Source: Gallionella sp.
GTDB taxonomy: Bacteria > Pseudomonadota > Gammaproteobacteria > Burkholderiales > Gallionellaceae
NCBI GenBank assembly: GCA_028714895.1
Contig: JAQTLM010000018.1
Coordinates: forward strand, 1-42,109
Direction: 5' to 3'
Length of the DNA stretch: 42,109 nt
Shown here: one piece after another, positions 27,657 to 38,672 of the stretch
Layout of the letters: each line of letters opens with the position of its first letter
Position numbering within the stretch: the stretch's first letter is position 1
Position numbers and translations under genes: made by a program
Notes under the pieces: model-generated
Database searches by the model: none
The model's input: the letters and a program-made list of their open reading frames with translations, nothing else
Told to the model about the DNA's origin: nothing

Positions 27657-28136
27657 ATGCAGTCTGTTCATCTCACTACCGGAATGGAAGCGCCGCACTT
27701 CGAGTTGCCGGATGCCGACATGGAAACTTTTGTGCTTACCTCGCAGCAGGGCAAGAAAAATGTCGTGCTGTATTTTTATCCCAAAGACAACACGCCGGGC
27801 TGCACCCTGGAAGCCAATGAATTCAGCGAATTTGATGACGACCTTGCCAAGCTGGACACCATCGTGATCGGTGTCAGCCGCGATGATTGTTTAAGCCATG
27901 CATCGTTCCGTGACAAATATGGACTGTCGGTGTTGCTGCTTTCCGACCCTGATGCGCGCGTCTGCAAACACTATGGTGTGATGGTTGAAAAAGAAGCGGA
28001 CGGGCACAAAAAGCATGTCATTCAACGCTCCACTTTTGTCATCGATAAGCATGGCACGCTGCGTCATGTCATGTATGGTGTTCATGCACATGGACACGCG
28101 CAGGAAATTTTTAATTTAATAAAGGAACTGAAATGA
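27657..28136 (+). CDS. bcp: Thioredoxin-dependent peroxiredoxin (BCP/PrxQ)
   Basis: 159-residue thiol peroxidase. The peroxidatic Cys49 sits in TPGCTLEANEF after YFYPKDN. The resolving cysteine found five residues later in E. coli BCP is Asn54 here, so either another cysteine (in DDCLSHASF or RVCKHYG) or an external thiol must resolve the sulfenic acid. ATG 27657 follows GGGGGAA; an in-frame ATG 11 codons upstream has poorer support. The stop overlaps the slyD start by 4 bp (ATGA). Confidence 0.92.
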   Translation: MQSVHLTTGMEAPHFELPDADMETFVLTSQQGKKNVVLYFYPKDNTPGCTLEANEFSEFDDDLAKLDTIVIGVSRDDCLSHASFRDKYGLSVLLLSDPDARVCKHYGVMVEKEADGHKKHVIQRSTFVIDKHGTLRHVMYGVHAHGHAQEIFNLIKELK

Positions 28137-28627
28137 AAATCGCCAAAGACACCGTTGTTTCCCTGCGCTATGAATTGTTCGACTCCGAAGGTGAGCGGCT
28201 GGAAAAAGTCGAAGAACCAGTCAGCTATCTGCACGGCGGCTATGACGGTATTTTTCCGCTGGTCGAGGAAGCCTTGCACGGCAAAAATGTTGGCGATCAA
28301 TGCAGCGTGACCTTGCAACCCGATGATGCCTTTGGTGAGTACGACCACGAACTGGTCGAAGTCGAAGCGCGCAACGCATTTCCGGAAAATGTCGCGGTCG
28401 GTATGCAGTTCGAAGGCGCTCCTGAAGGTTCCGATGAAGATGAAGAAGATTTTTTGCTTTATACCGTGGTGGATGTGACCGACGACGAAGTGACGGTGGA
28501 CGGCAACCATCCGCTGGCCGGCAAGACGCTGTCCTTCAATTGCACCGTGACCGGCGTACGCCCGGCTACTACGGAAGAGTTGGCACATGGGCATGTGCAT
28601 GATGGCGAAAGCGGTCATCTCCACTAA
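28133..28627 (+). CDS. slyD: FKBP-type peptidyl-prolyl isomerase SlyD
   Basis: 164-residue cytosolic folding helper and metallochaperone. FKBP halves VSLRYELFDSEGE and FNCTVTGVRPAT surround an insert-in-flap domain (about residues 65-125), and SYLHGGYDGIFPLVEEAL is the family core. The C-terminal tail HGHVHDGESGHLH is a short, His-rich metal-binding segment, much shorter than in E. coli. Start ATG 28133 overlaps bcp. Confidence 0.94.
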   Translation: MKIAKDTVVSLRYELFDSEGERLEKVEEPVSYLHGGYDGIFPLVEEALHGKNVGDQCSVTLQPDDAFGEYDHELVEVEARNAFPENVAVGMQFEGAPEGSDEDEEDFLLYTVVDVTDDEVTVDGNHPLAGKTLSFNCTVTGVRPATTEELAHGHVHDGESGHLH

Positions 28628-28770
28628 GAGTTCGCCTCAGCATATCCGGTCTTCAATCGTATTTACCACATCCGCAATGGAAAATTCATGAGAAAGCAGG
28701 TGAGGGGCAGCCATTCAGGTAGTACCTTTCCAACCTTCATACTGCGAATAAACATGAAAGACCCAATTTT

Positions 28771-30936
<2,166 letters not shown>

Positions 30937-30976
30937 GTGCGGATTATATGCGCACGCCGCTGGAAGTAGCGGGATG

Positions 30977-31006
30977 TAAAAACGCCCGCTTAAGAGCTAT
31001 CGGGCG
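30977..31006 (-). terminator. Terminator after the DUF2892 gene (minus strand)
   Basis: On the minus strand CGCCCG pairs with CGGGCG (31001-31006 and 30983-30988) across a 12 nt loop and is followed by five T. It separates the DUF2892 gene from copA. Confidence 0.65.
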
Positions 31007-31028
31007 CAGTGGGTATTCAATTGAGAGA

Positions 31029-31220
31029 TTATTTTTTCATCGGGCAGGTGCTCATGCCAAGCAGGGAATATGCCGGGCAGAACCTGAAAATACCGGTCAG
31101 CAAGGGTGCTATGCCAATCCAGCCCCACATGCCGATGATTCCGGTTGCCGCCAGCGCGATGAGCACCAGACCTGCCACGATGCGCAAAATACGATCGATA
31201 CCGCCTACGTTAATTTTCAT
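31029..31220 (-). CDS. DUF2892 (YgaP-like) small membrane protein
   Basis: 63-residue protein with two membrane segments (about residues 10-28 and 31-45) and the family's conserved end FRFCPAYSLLGMSTC, which has two cysteines. ATG 31220 follows AAGGAGC. Members are found fused to or next to rhodanese domains (YgaP), suggesting a sulfur-related role, but no rhodanese gene is here. It lies between lysS and copA on the same strand and has its own terminator. Confidence 0.88.
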   Translation of the reverse strand: MKINVGGIDRILRIVAGLVLIALAATGIIGMWGWIGIAPLLTGIFRFCPAYSLLGMSTCPMKK

Positions 31221-31368
31221 GTTCGGCTCCTTGTGCGGGTTGTGGGAGTGTAGGCTAAAGGAATCGCACTCCTTTGCCTGTGACAAAAATAACAGCCGCA
31301 ATAGATCGGACTACATGTTGCTATTGAGCAATTCTATTTGCCAAGGCGTAATTTATCACATCCCGGCA

Positions 31369-32922
31369 TCATTCCGGGCGCATGTGCGGAAACAGGATCA
31401 CATCGCGGATGCTGGCGCTGTCGGTGAGCAGCATCACCAAGCGGTCGATGCCGATACCCTCGCCGGCGGTCGGCGGCAGGCCGTATTCCAGCGCGCGCAC
31501 ATAGTCGCTGTCTTTGAACATCGCTTCCTCATCGCCCGCTTCTTTTGCCGCGACTTGCGCATCGAAACGCGCGGCCTGGTCTTCCGCGTCATTTAATTCC
31601 GAGAAGCCGTTGGCGATTTCGCGCCCGACGATGAACAGCTCGAAGCGTTCGGTGATCGCCGGGTTCTTGTCGCTGCTGCGCGCCAGCGGCGAAACTTCCA
31701 CCGGATAGTCGATGATGAAGGTCGGCTCGAACAGGTGCGCCTCGGCGAGCTCCTCGAACAGCGACAATTGCAAGCCGCCGATGCCGTCTTGCGGCTTGTA
31801 TTTGGCCTTCAGGTCTTGCAGTTCGTTGACGAGGAAGTCGCGGTCATTCAGTTGTGCATCGGTGAATTGCGGATGATATTTCCGGATCGCCTGCACCATG
31901 GTCAGACGGTGGAACGGCTTGCCCAGATCCAGTTCTTTACCCTGATAGCTGATCAGCGTTGTGCCCAGCACTTTCTGCGCGACTTCGCGGAACAGGCTTT
32001 CGCTGAAATCCATCAGGTACTTGTAATCGCGATACGCCTCGTAGAATTCCAGCATGGTGAATTCCGGGTTGTGCCGCGTGGACAGCCCCTCGTTGCGGAA
32101 GTTGCGGTTGACCTCGAACACCTTCTCGAAGCCGCCCACTACCAGCCGCTTCAGATACAGTTCCGGCGCGATGCGCAGATACATCTTCATGTCCAGCGCG
32201 TTATGGTGCGTCTCGAACGGCTTGGCCGCCGCGCCGCCGGGGATGGGGTGCATCATCGGCGTTTCCACTTCCAGATAGCCGTGGCGGATGAAAAATTCGC
32301 GGATCGCCTGAATGATTTTGGTGCGCGTCATGAACACCTTGCGTGCGTCCTCGTTGGTGATCAAGTCGAGGTAGCGCTGGCGGTATTTCTGTTCCTGATC
32401 GGTCAGGCCGTGGAATTTTTCCGGCAGCGGGCGCAAAGCCTTGGTCAGCAAACGCACCTGCGACACGCGCACGGAAAGCTCGCCGGTCTTGGTCTTGAAC
32501 AGCACACCGACCGCGCCGAGGATGTCGCCGAGGTCGTGGTGCTTGAACGCGTTGTGCGCTTCCTCGCCGGTATCGCCGTTGCTGATGAACAGCTGGATGC
32601 GGCCGCTCATGTCCTGCACTGTCGCGAAACTGGCCTTGCCCATCACGCGCTTCAACATCATGCGCCCTGCCACTGCTACGTGAATCTGCGCGGTTTCCAG
32701 CTCGTCATGCGTCTTCTCGCCGAATTCGGCATGCAGGTCGCCTGCCAGATGTTTGCGCTCGAAGTCGTTTGGAAAAGCGACGCCCGCTTTGCGGATATCC
32801 GCAAGCTTGTTGCGACGCTCGGTGATGATCTGGTTCTCGTCTTGCGGGTGCCCGGCCAGAAGCCTGTCCTGAGCTTTGTCGAAGGGTTTTTCGGATGGTG
32901 GAGCAGTCTGTTCGTTGGTCAT
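31369..32922 (-). CDS. lysS: Lysyl-tRNA synthetase (class II), with in-frame repeat near the N-terminus
   Basis: 517-residue synthetase that charges tRNA-Lys. The OB-fold anticodon domain lies around residues 75-180 ([16 protein letters not shown]), then class II motif 1 ([22 protein letters not shown]), motif 2 ([20 protein letters not shown]) and motif 3 ([20 protein letters not shown]). Residues 13-20 (PFDKAQDR) come from a REP-like repeat inserted in frame just before the normal N-terminal extension; the core is undisturbed. It starts 15 bp after prfB, with which it is cotranscribed. Confidence 0.97.
   Translation of the reverse strand: MTNEQTAPPSEKPFDKAQDRLLAGHPQDENQIITERRNKLADIRKAGVAFPNDFERKHLAGDLHAEFGEKTHDELETAQIHVAVAGRMMLKRVMGKASFATVQDMSGRIQLFISNGDTGEEAHNAFKHHDLGDILGAVGVLFKTKTGELSVRVSQVRLLTKALRPLPEKFHGLTDQEQKYRQRYLDLITNEDARKVFMTRTKIIQAIREFFIRHGYLEVETPMMHPIPGGAAAKPFETHHNALDMKMYLRIAPELYLKRLVVGGFEKVFEVNRNFRNEGLSTRHNPEFTMLEFYEAYRDYKYLMDFSESLFREVAQKVLGTTLISYQGKELDLGKPFHRLTMVQAIRKYHPQFTDAQLNDRDFLVNELQDLKAKYKPQDGIGGLQLSLFEELAEAHLFEPTFIIDYPVEVSPLARSSDKNPAITERFELFIVGREIANGFSELNDAEDQAARFDAQVAAKEAGDEEAMFKDSDYVRALEYGLPPTAGEGIGIDRLVMLLTDSASIRDVILFPHMRPE
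32863..32886. repeat. REP-like repeat inside lysS
   Basis: Minus-strand CCCTTCGACAAAGCTCAGG then ACAGG. It shares CCCTTCG and GCTCAGGACAGG with the repeat at 35239-35274. The pattern is like a dispersed repeat often seen between genes in proteobacteria; here it is translated. Confidence 0.75.
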
Positions 32923-32937
32923 AATGGTTCTCTAGAG

Positions 32938-34042
32938 TTAAACGCCTTGCTTCAAACTGGCCGAGATGAAATCGTCCAGGTCGCCGTCCAGTACGGCCTG
33001 AGTATTGCCGACTTCATGGTTGGTGCGCAAATCCTTGATGCGCGACTGGTCGAGCACGTAGGAGCGGATCTGGTGGCCCCAGCCGATATCGGTCTTGCCG
33101 TCTTCCATCGCCTGTTTCTCGGCATTGCGCTTGCGCAGTTCTTCTTCGTACATGCGCGATTTCAGCATTGCCATCGCTTCGGCGCGGTTGCGGTGTTGCG
33201 AGCGGTCGCTCTGGCACTGCACGACGATGTTGGTCGGGAGGTGGGTGATGCGCACCGCGGAATCGGTCTTGTTGATGTGCTGTCCGCCCGCGCCCGAGGC
33301 GCGGTAGGTGTCCACGCGCAGATCGGCCGGATTGATCTCGACTTCGATGGATTCGTCCACTTCGGGATACACGAACACGCTGGAGAACGAGGTATGACGG
33401 CGGTTGCCGGAGTCGAACGGCGATTTGCGCACCAGCCGGTGCACGCCGGTTTCGGTGCGCAGATGGCCGTAGGCATAGTCGCCGATCACCTTGATGGTTG
33501 CGCCTTTTATGCCGGCGACCTCGCCGTCGGATTGTTCCAGCACCTCGACCTGGAACCCCTTGCGTTCGCAGTAGCGCAGGTACATGCGCAGCAGCATCGA
33601 TGCCCAATCCTGCGCTTCGGTTCCGCCCGAGCCGGATTGAATGTCGAGGAAGCAGTTGTTCGGGTCCATCGGGTGCGCGAACATGCGGCGGAATTCCATC
33701 GCCGCGACGCGCTTCTCGATGTCCTGAATGTCGGTGGCGGTGCCTTGCAGGCTTTCGTCGTCGTTTTCCGCCTTCGCCATTTCAAACAATTCGGCGGCAT
33801 CGGAAAGGTTTTGCTGGATTTGCTTCAGGCCGAGCACCACGCCTTCCAGCATTTTGCGCTCGCGCCCCAACTCCTGCGCGCGCTTGGCGTCCTGCCAGAT
33901 GGCGGGGTCTTCGGCGAGTTCGCTGACTTCGGCTAGGCGTTCCTGCTTGGTATCGAAGTCAAAGATACCTCCGCAGTTCCGCGCTGCGCAGACCTAGGTC
34001 TTGCAGCTGGTTGGACAGGGCGTTGAGTTGTTCGGCTTCCAT
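32938..34042 (-). CDS. prfB: Peptide chain release factor 2 with programmed +1 frameshift
   Basis: RF2 recognises UAA/UGA and triggers peptide release. The gene is in two frames: codons 1-27 run from ATG 34042 to CTT (33964-33962), then an in-frame TGA (33961-33959) stops frame 0. Skipping one base gives GAC (33960-33958), and the frame stays open to 32938, for 367 residues. The slip site CTT TGA C is preceded by GGAGG three bases before CTT, exactly the known RF2 autoregulatory signal. SPF anticodon mimic is at residues 207-209 and GGQ at 252-254 ([10 protein letters not shown]). Upstream, TATAAT (34076-34071 on the minus strand) is a likely -10 box. Confidence 0.96.
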
Positions 34043-34086
34043 GATGTTGTCGTGTGCTAAAAAGGAAGAGATTATACCTGCCACTC

Positions 34087-34218
34087 CGTCATTCCGGCGA
34101 AAGCCGGAATCCAGCTAGTCAAATAATTCCGCGTAGAGGACAAAGCCGTATTTGTGGTGTTGTCCCGCTACGCGAGGGCGTGTCAATTATCTGGATTCCG
34201 GCTTTCGCCGGAATGACG
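34087..34218. repeat. 132 bp palindromic (MITE-like) element
   Basis: Terminal 28 bp arms (34087-34114 and 34191-34218) are perfect inverted copies, each with the internal palindrome CCGGCGAAAGCCGG. The 76 bp middle is itself nearly palindromic (CGCGTAG...GGACAA against TTGTCC...CTACGCG), so the whole element can fold into one long hairpin. It has no coding capacity. It sits between the DUF4010 gene end and the prfB promoter, and reaches to within 11 bp of the prfB -10 box. This arm sequence is a common dispersed repeat in proteobacteria. Confidence 0.9.
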
Positions 34219-34239
34219 GCGCCGTGTTTTGTGAAGTTG

Positions 34240-35541
34240 TTATAGCGCAAACAAACCTACTAACACGCCTAACGCAATCGCTGCGAAACCTGTGGCGACC
34301 TGCCTGGCGAGTGCCCAGCCGCCGATGAAAACCACCATACCAAACTTGAAGGCAAGATTGGCAAGGATGGCGAGCGCAATCGCCGTGACGGTCTGCTGTT
34401 CGCTCAATTGGCCGAGGTTGAACAGGCGCAGGCTGGATAGGGTAATAGCATCCACATCGGTTAACCCGGATGCCACTGCCACAGCATACAAACCCTGGCT
34501 GCCGGCAATATCTTCCATCCATGCCGCGCCCAGCAGCACGACCACATACAGCAAGCCAAAGCCAATCGCGGTATGCAGCTCGGCGGGATTGGGAGTTTCC
34601 GGGATGTAGAGTTCGGTTGCCTTGCTCATCTTGCGCCAGTTGTACAAGGCGACCATCAAACCAAACAGCAAACCGCCTGCCAGTACCGGCAGCAAGCCAG
34701 GCAGCGCACCATAAGCGACCACGGCACTGACCACCAGCAGACGCAGCAACACCACCATGCTGGCAATCACAATTACCGATGCGGCAAGGTTCAGCATGGC
34801 CTGGTTGCTCTTGCCGTGTTTCGCATAAATCAGCGTGGTTGCGGTGCTGGAAACGAGGCCGCCGAGGAAACCCAGCATCGGTGCGCCATAGCGGGTTCCC
34901 ACCGCGTGCAATGCGGCGTAGCCGGTCAGGCTGATGCCGGAGATCAGCACCACCATCAGCCAGGCATGATGCGGATTGAAGGCATCGTAGGGCCCGTAAT
35001 TCTGATCCGGCAGGATCGGCAATACGATAAAAGTCAGCACGGAAAATTGCAGCACCGCGACCAGGTCGCGGCGCGTGAGTTTCTGCGACAGGCCGCGTAG
35101 TTCGGGCTTGAAATAGAGAAGGGCGGTGATTCCTATCGCCAGCATCACAGCCAGTTTGGCGAGGCCGTACCAGATCATCGCGCCCAGCCCGTAACACAGC
35201 ACGAGTGCGACCACAGTAGTAGTGCCTGGATCGTTTTCCCTGTCCTGAGCCTCCTGAGGTAGCGAAGGGCGAAGTGGTTCGCTTGGATGGTTGAGGTAGG
35301 CGGCAATGATCATGCCTGCCACGGCAAGCAGACCGGCAATCAGCAGCCAAGGCGAGCCGAGTTTCGTGGAAAGCAGGGCGGACAAAGTGCCGAACAAGGC
35401 GACCAGCGCGAAGGTACGTAGCCCGGCCTTGGCCGACGGATTGCGTTCGCGCTCCAAGCCGATCAGCAGTCCGATGGCGAGGCTGGTGAGAAATTGCGGC
35501 AGGGCTTCGATGCCGTTGCCCTGCAGAAAGCCGGTTTCCAT
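34240..35541 (-). CDS. MgtC/SapB - DUF4010 membrane protein
   Basis: 433-residue inner-membrane protein with about a dozen hydrophobic segments. The N-terminal MgtC/SapB-like part (LAIGLLIGLERERNP, then AGLRTFALVALFG) spans residues 15-160 and the DUF4010 part follows (GGLVSSTATTLIYAKH, ASGLTDVDAITLS). No transport substrate is known. Residues 90-101 derive from a REP-like repeat inserted in a loop between two membrane segments. ATG 35541 lies 4 bp after recJ with RBS GAGGGG inside the recJ end, so it is coupled to recJ. Confidence 0.9.
   Translation of the reverse strand: METGFLQGNGIEALPQFLTSLAIGLLIGLERERNPSAKAGLRTFALVALFGTLSALLSTKLGSPWLLIAGLLAVAGMIIAAYLNHPSEPLRPSLPQEAQDRENDPGTTTVVALVLCYGLGAMIWYGLAKLAVMLAIGITALLYFKPELRGLSQKLTRRDLVAVLQFSVLTFIVLPILPDQNYGPYDAFNPHHAWLMVVLISGISLTGYAALHAVGTRYGAPMLGFLGGLVSSTATTLIYAKHGKSNQAMLNLAASVIVIASMVVLLRLLVVSAVVAYGALPGLLPVLAGGLLFGLMVALYNWRKMSKATELYIPETPNPAELHTAIGFGLLYVVVLLGAAWMEDIAGSQGLYAVAVASGLTDVDAITLSSLRLFNLGQLSEQQTVTAIALAILANLAFKFGMVVFIGGWALARQVATGFAAIALGVLVGLFAL
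35239..35274. repeat. REP-like repeat inside the DUF4010 gene
   Basis: Minus strand contains CCCTTCG, then CTACCTCAGGA, then GCTCAGGACAGG; the first and last parts match the repeat in lysS. It is read as LRPSLPQEAQDR, in a predicted loop. Confidence 0.7.
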
Positions 35542-35545
35542 TTAC

Positions 35546-37279
35546 TCACCCCTCTATTTGTTGCCAGTGGCGAATGATGAGTTGCAAACTCTGCGTGCCA
35601 TTGTATTCATTGATGCCCAGGCTGTACACGGCATGTATTTGTTCGGGTAGCGGCTCATTGTGTCCGAACAGTATGGCCTCAATAAGTTTGCCCTGCATAT
35701 TTAAACGCAATTTCAGATGCTTTTCGCCTACCACGCGCTGGTTTTGTACGGCGAAGTTATTGTTGAATTGCGGGGCAGGGAAGCCCTGGCCCCACACTTG
35801 TTCATCCAATAAGCGCGCCACGTCCAGCGTCATCTCGGCATGTTCCAGCGCGCCGTCGGTTTCGATGCGCTGCGCCAAGTCGCTTGCGCTGAGCAGTTCG
35901 CCGGAGACTTGCTCGAAAGCGGCGACAAAGTTCTCAAAATCGGCTTCGGCGATGCTCAAGCCCGCTGCGGCTGCGTGCCCGCCAAATTTCTTGATCAGTG
36001 ATGGATGGCGTTTGCTGACCAAGTCCAATGCGTCGCGCAGATGCAATGCAGAGATGGAACGCCCGGAGCCTTTCAATTCACCGTTGTTGGCGCGCGCGAA
36101 GGCGATTACCGGACGATGGAATTTATCCTTGAGACGTGAGGCGAGGATGCCGATCACGCCCTGATGCCAGGCTTCGTCGAACAATACCAGGCAGGTCCCG
36201 TAGGGCGCGCTATGCGCACCATGGTGCGTGGAACGCACCCTACGATTGATTTGCTCCAGCGCCGCCAGTGCGCTGTCCTGCATGTCTGCTTCGATGCCGC
36301 GCCGCTCGCGATTGAGGCTGTCCAGTTTTGCGGCGATTTGTGTGGCGGTTGCGTCGTTGTCGGCCAGCAAGCAGTTGATGCCCAGGCTCATGTCGTCCAG
36401 CCTGCCCGCCGCATTCAGGCGCGGCCCGACGGTGAAGCCCAAATCCTGGCTGGAGACTTTCTCCGGGTTTTTTCCGGCAACATGCAATAGCGCGTTGATG
36501 CCCGCGCAGGCGCGCCCGGCGCGAATGCGTTGCAGGCCTTGCTGAACAAGGATGCGGTTATTCTGATCCAGCTTCACCACATCGGCGACCGTACCCAGCG
36601 CGACCAAGTCGAGCAGTTCGGCGAGCTTGGGTTCGGGTTGATCGATGAATGCGCCGCGTGCGCGCAATTCGGCACGCAATACCAGCAGCACGTAGAACAT
36701 TACGCCGACGCCTGCCAGATACTTGCCGGGGAAGGTGCAGTCGGGTTGATTGGGGTTGACGATGCAGGCCGCGTCCGGCAGCGTATCGCCGGGCAGGTGA
36801 TGGTCGGTGATGAATACCTGTATACCCAAGCGATTGGCTTCGGCAACACCGCCGATGCTGGCAATACCATTGTCTACCGTCAGTAAAATATCCGGTTCAC
36901 GTTCTGCGGCGAGTTGCACGATCTCGGGCGTCAGTCCATAACCGTATTCGAAGCGGTTCGGCACGATGAAATCAATTTGCGCACTAAAGCTGCGCAGCCC
37001 GCGCACCGCCACCGCGCAGGCGGTCGCGCCATCGGCATCGTAGTCGGCGATGACCAGCAATTTTTTCCTTGCGGCGATTGCATCGGCCAGCAAGCGCGCC
37101 ATTTCCCGCGCATTTTTCAGGCTGTCGAACGGCAGCAGTCCGGCAAGCGAGGTGTCCAGTTGCTGGCTGTCCGTGATGCCGCGCGCCGCAAAAACTTTTG
37201 CCAATGCCGACGCATAGCCGTTATCGAGCAAGTGCTGCACGGCTGAAGCGGGAATGCTGCGCGGGGCGATTTCTGGCAT
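35546..37279 (-). CDS. recJ: Single-stranded DNA exonuclease RecJ, with in-frame palindrome insert
   Basis: 577-residue 5'-3' exonuclease of recombination and mismatch repair. DHH-family metal motifs are intact: IADYDADGATACA, DNGIASIGG, FITDHHLPG, then GPRLNAAGRL; the DHHA1 domain has WHQGVIGILASRLK and GSGRSI plus GGHAAAAGL. Between ALEQINR and CLVLFDEAWHQG, residues about 346-361 (VRSTHHGAHSAPYG) come from a 46 bp palindromic repeat read in frame; this linker between the two catalytic lobes is normally shorter. ATG 37279 is divergent from lysC. Confidence 0.95.
   Translation of the reverse strand: MPEIAPRSIPASAVQHLLDNGYASALAKVFAARGITDSQQLDTSLAGLLPFDSLKNAREMARLLADAIAARKKLLVIADYDADGATACAVAVRGLRSFSAQIDFIVPNRFEYGYGLTPEIVQLAAEREPDILLTVDNGIASIGGVAEANRLGIQVFITDHHLPGDTLPDAACIVNPNQPDCTFPGKYLAGVGVMFYVLLVLRAELRARGAFIDQPEPKLAELLDLVALGTVADVVKLDQNNRILVQQGLQRIRAGRACAGINALLHVAGKNPEKVSSQDLGFTVGPRLNAAGRLDDMSLGINCLLADNDATATQIAAKLDSLNRERRGIEADMQDSALAALEQINRRVRSTHHGAHSAPYGTCLVLFDEAWHQGVIGILASRLKDKFHRPVIAFARANNGELKGSGRSISALHLRDALDLVSKRHPSLIKKFGGHAAAAGLSIAEADFENFVAAFEQVSGELLSASDLAQRIETDGALEHAEMTLDVARLLDEQVWGQGFPAPQFNNNFAVQNQRVVGEKHLKLRLNMQGKLIEAILFGHNEPLPEQIHAVYSLGINEYNGTQSLQLIIRHWQQIEG
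36199..36244. repeat. 46 bp imperfect palindrome inside recJ
   Basis: Left arm CGTAGGGCGCGCTATGCGCA and its partner arm agree at 18 of 23 positions, with a perfect centre CGCACCATGGTGCG. The 3' arm reads GTAGGGTGCGTTCCACGCAC on the minus strand, like a dispersed intergenic repeat. It is fully inside an open reading frame. Confidence 0.8.
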
Positions 37280-37435
37280 GCGGGTGTCCGGACAAAAGTT
37301 TTTCGTAGTGATAGCCTGCTAAAGCACCTCAGGTGGTTTGAGTTTAACAAATCACGGCATCTTGCCGCCTCGTTTTTTTTGGTCAGGTGCGCTAGAATTG
37401 CACACATTTTTGTTTAAGTCAGGCATAGAAAAATC

Positions 37436-38668
37436 GTGGCATTGATAGTTCAGAAGTACGGCGGCACATCGGTCGGCAGCCCGGAGCGCATCAAGAACGT
37501 GGCGCGGCGCGTTGCAAAATTCAAGGCGCAGGGGCATCAGGTCGTGGTGGTGGTTTCAGCGATGAGCGGCGAAACCAATCGCCTGATCGGCCTTGCTCAT
37601 GAAATCCAGAAGCATCCCGATCCACGCGAGCTGGATGTGATCATCTCCACCGGTGAGCAGGTCACTATCGGCTTGCTGGCGATGGCGCTCAAGGATGCCG
37701 GGCTGAAGGCGAAGAGCTACACCGGCGGGCAGGTCAGGATTCTCACTGATAGCGCCTTTACCAAGGCGCGCATCGTCAGCATCGACGAGGAGAGCATTCG
37801 CACCGATCTGGCCAACGATTGCGTGGTTGTGGTCGCTGGTTTTCAAGGTATGGATGAAGACGGCAACATTACCACGCTGGGACGCGGCGGTTCCGATACC
37901 ACCGGCGTGGCGATTGCCGCAGCGCTACATGCCGACGAATGCCAGATATACACCGATGTGGACGGTGTCTATACCACCGACCCGCGCGTGGTACCCGAAG
38001 CGCGCCGCCTGAAGAGTATTACCTTCGAGGAAATGCTGGAGATGGCCAGTCTCGGCTCCAAGGTGCTGCAAATCCGTTCGGTGGAATTCGCCGGAAAATA
38101 CAAGGTCAAGCTGCGCGTGCTGTCCAGCTTTGCAGAAGAAGGCGAAGGCACGCTGATTACTTTTGAGGATGACAACAAAATGGAACAAGCCATTATTTCC
38201 GGGATCGCATTCAACCGCGATGAAGCCAAGATCACCGTGCTGGGCGTGCCCGACAAACCCGGTATCGCCTATCAGATTTTAGGGCCGGTCTCTGACGCCA
38301 ACATCGACGTGGACATGATCATCCAGAACGTCGGCGTGGACGGCACGACCGACTTCTCCTTCACCGTGCATCGCAACGAATTCGCCAAGGCGATGGACAT
38401 CCTGAAAGGCAAGGTGCAACCGCACATCGGCGCGCGCGATGTGGTCGGCGACAACAAGGCCGCCAAGGTTTCGGTGGTCGGCGTCGGGATGCGCTCGCAT
38501 GTCGGCATCGCCAGCAAAATGTTCCGCACTTTGGCGGAAGAAGGTATCAATATCCAAATGATCTCCACCTCGGAAATCAAGATTTCCGTAGTCATCGACG
38601 AGAAATATCTGGAACTGGCCGTGCGCGTGTTGCATAAGGCTTTCGGCCTCGATCAGGAAGACGCGTAA
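37436..38668 (+). CDS. lysC: Aspartate kinase
   Basis: 410-residue enzyme for the first step of the aspartate pathway (Lys, Thr, Met). The N-terminal kinase motif is VQKYGGTSVG; GRGGSDTTGVAIAAAL is the aspartate-site segment; the C-terminal regulatory part has two ACT domains (VLGVPDKPGIAYQIL and VVGVGMRSHVGIASKMF), so feedback inhibition by lysine and/or threonine is expected. GTG start at 37436 gives the canonical N-terminus MALIVQKYGG; the RBS is weak. No lysine riboswitch or T-box is seen upstream. Confidence 0.97.
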   Translation: MALIVQKYGGTSVGSPERIKNVARRVAKFKAQGHQVVVVVSAMSGETNRLIGLAHEIQKHPDPRELDVIISTGEQVTIGLLAMALKDAGLKAKSYTGGQVRILTDSAFTKARIVSIDEESIRTDLANDCVVVVAGFQGMDEDGNITTLGRGGSDTTGVAIAAALHADECQIYTDVDGVYTTDPRVVPEARRLKSITFEEMLEMASLGSKVLQIRSVEFAGKYKVKLRVLSSFAEEGEGTLITFEDDNKMEQAIISGIAFNRDEAKITVLGVPDKPGIAYQILGPVSDANIDVDMIIQNVGVDGTTDFSFTVHRNEFAKAMDILKGKVQPHIGARDVVGDNKAAKVSVVGVGMRSHVGIASKMFRTLAEEGINIQMISTSEIKISVVIDEKYLELAVRVLHKAFGLDQEDA

Positions 38669-38672
38669 TCGT

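Noticed and set aside
31735..33936. A 733-codon plus-strand frame opposite lysS and prfB
   Set aside because: Shadow of two well-supported genes in GC-rich DNA; it has no RBS or family resemblance.
33871..34042. Possible prfB frameshift mutation or pseudogene
   Set aside because: The stop is within CTT TGA C with an upstream GGAGG, the standard programmed shift of RF2, so the gene is intact.
37280..37435. Lysine riboswitch upstream of lysC
   Set aside because: The recJ-lysC gap is only 156 bp and shows none of the expected multi-helix structure.
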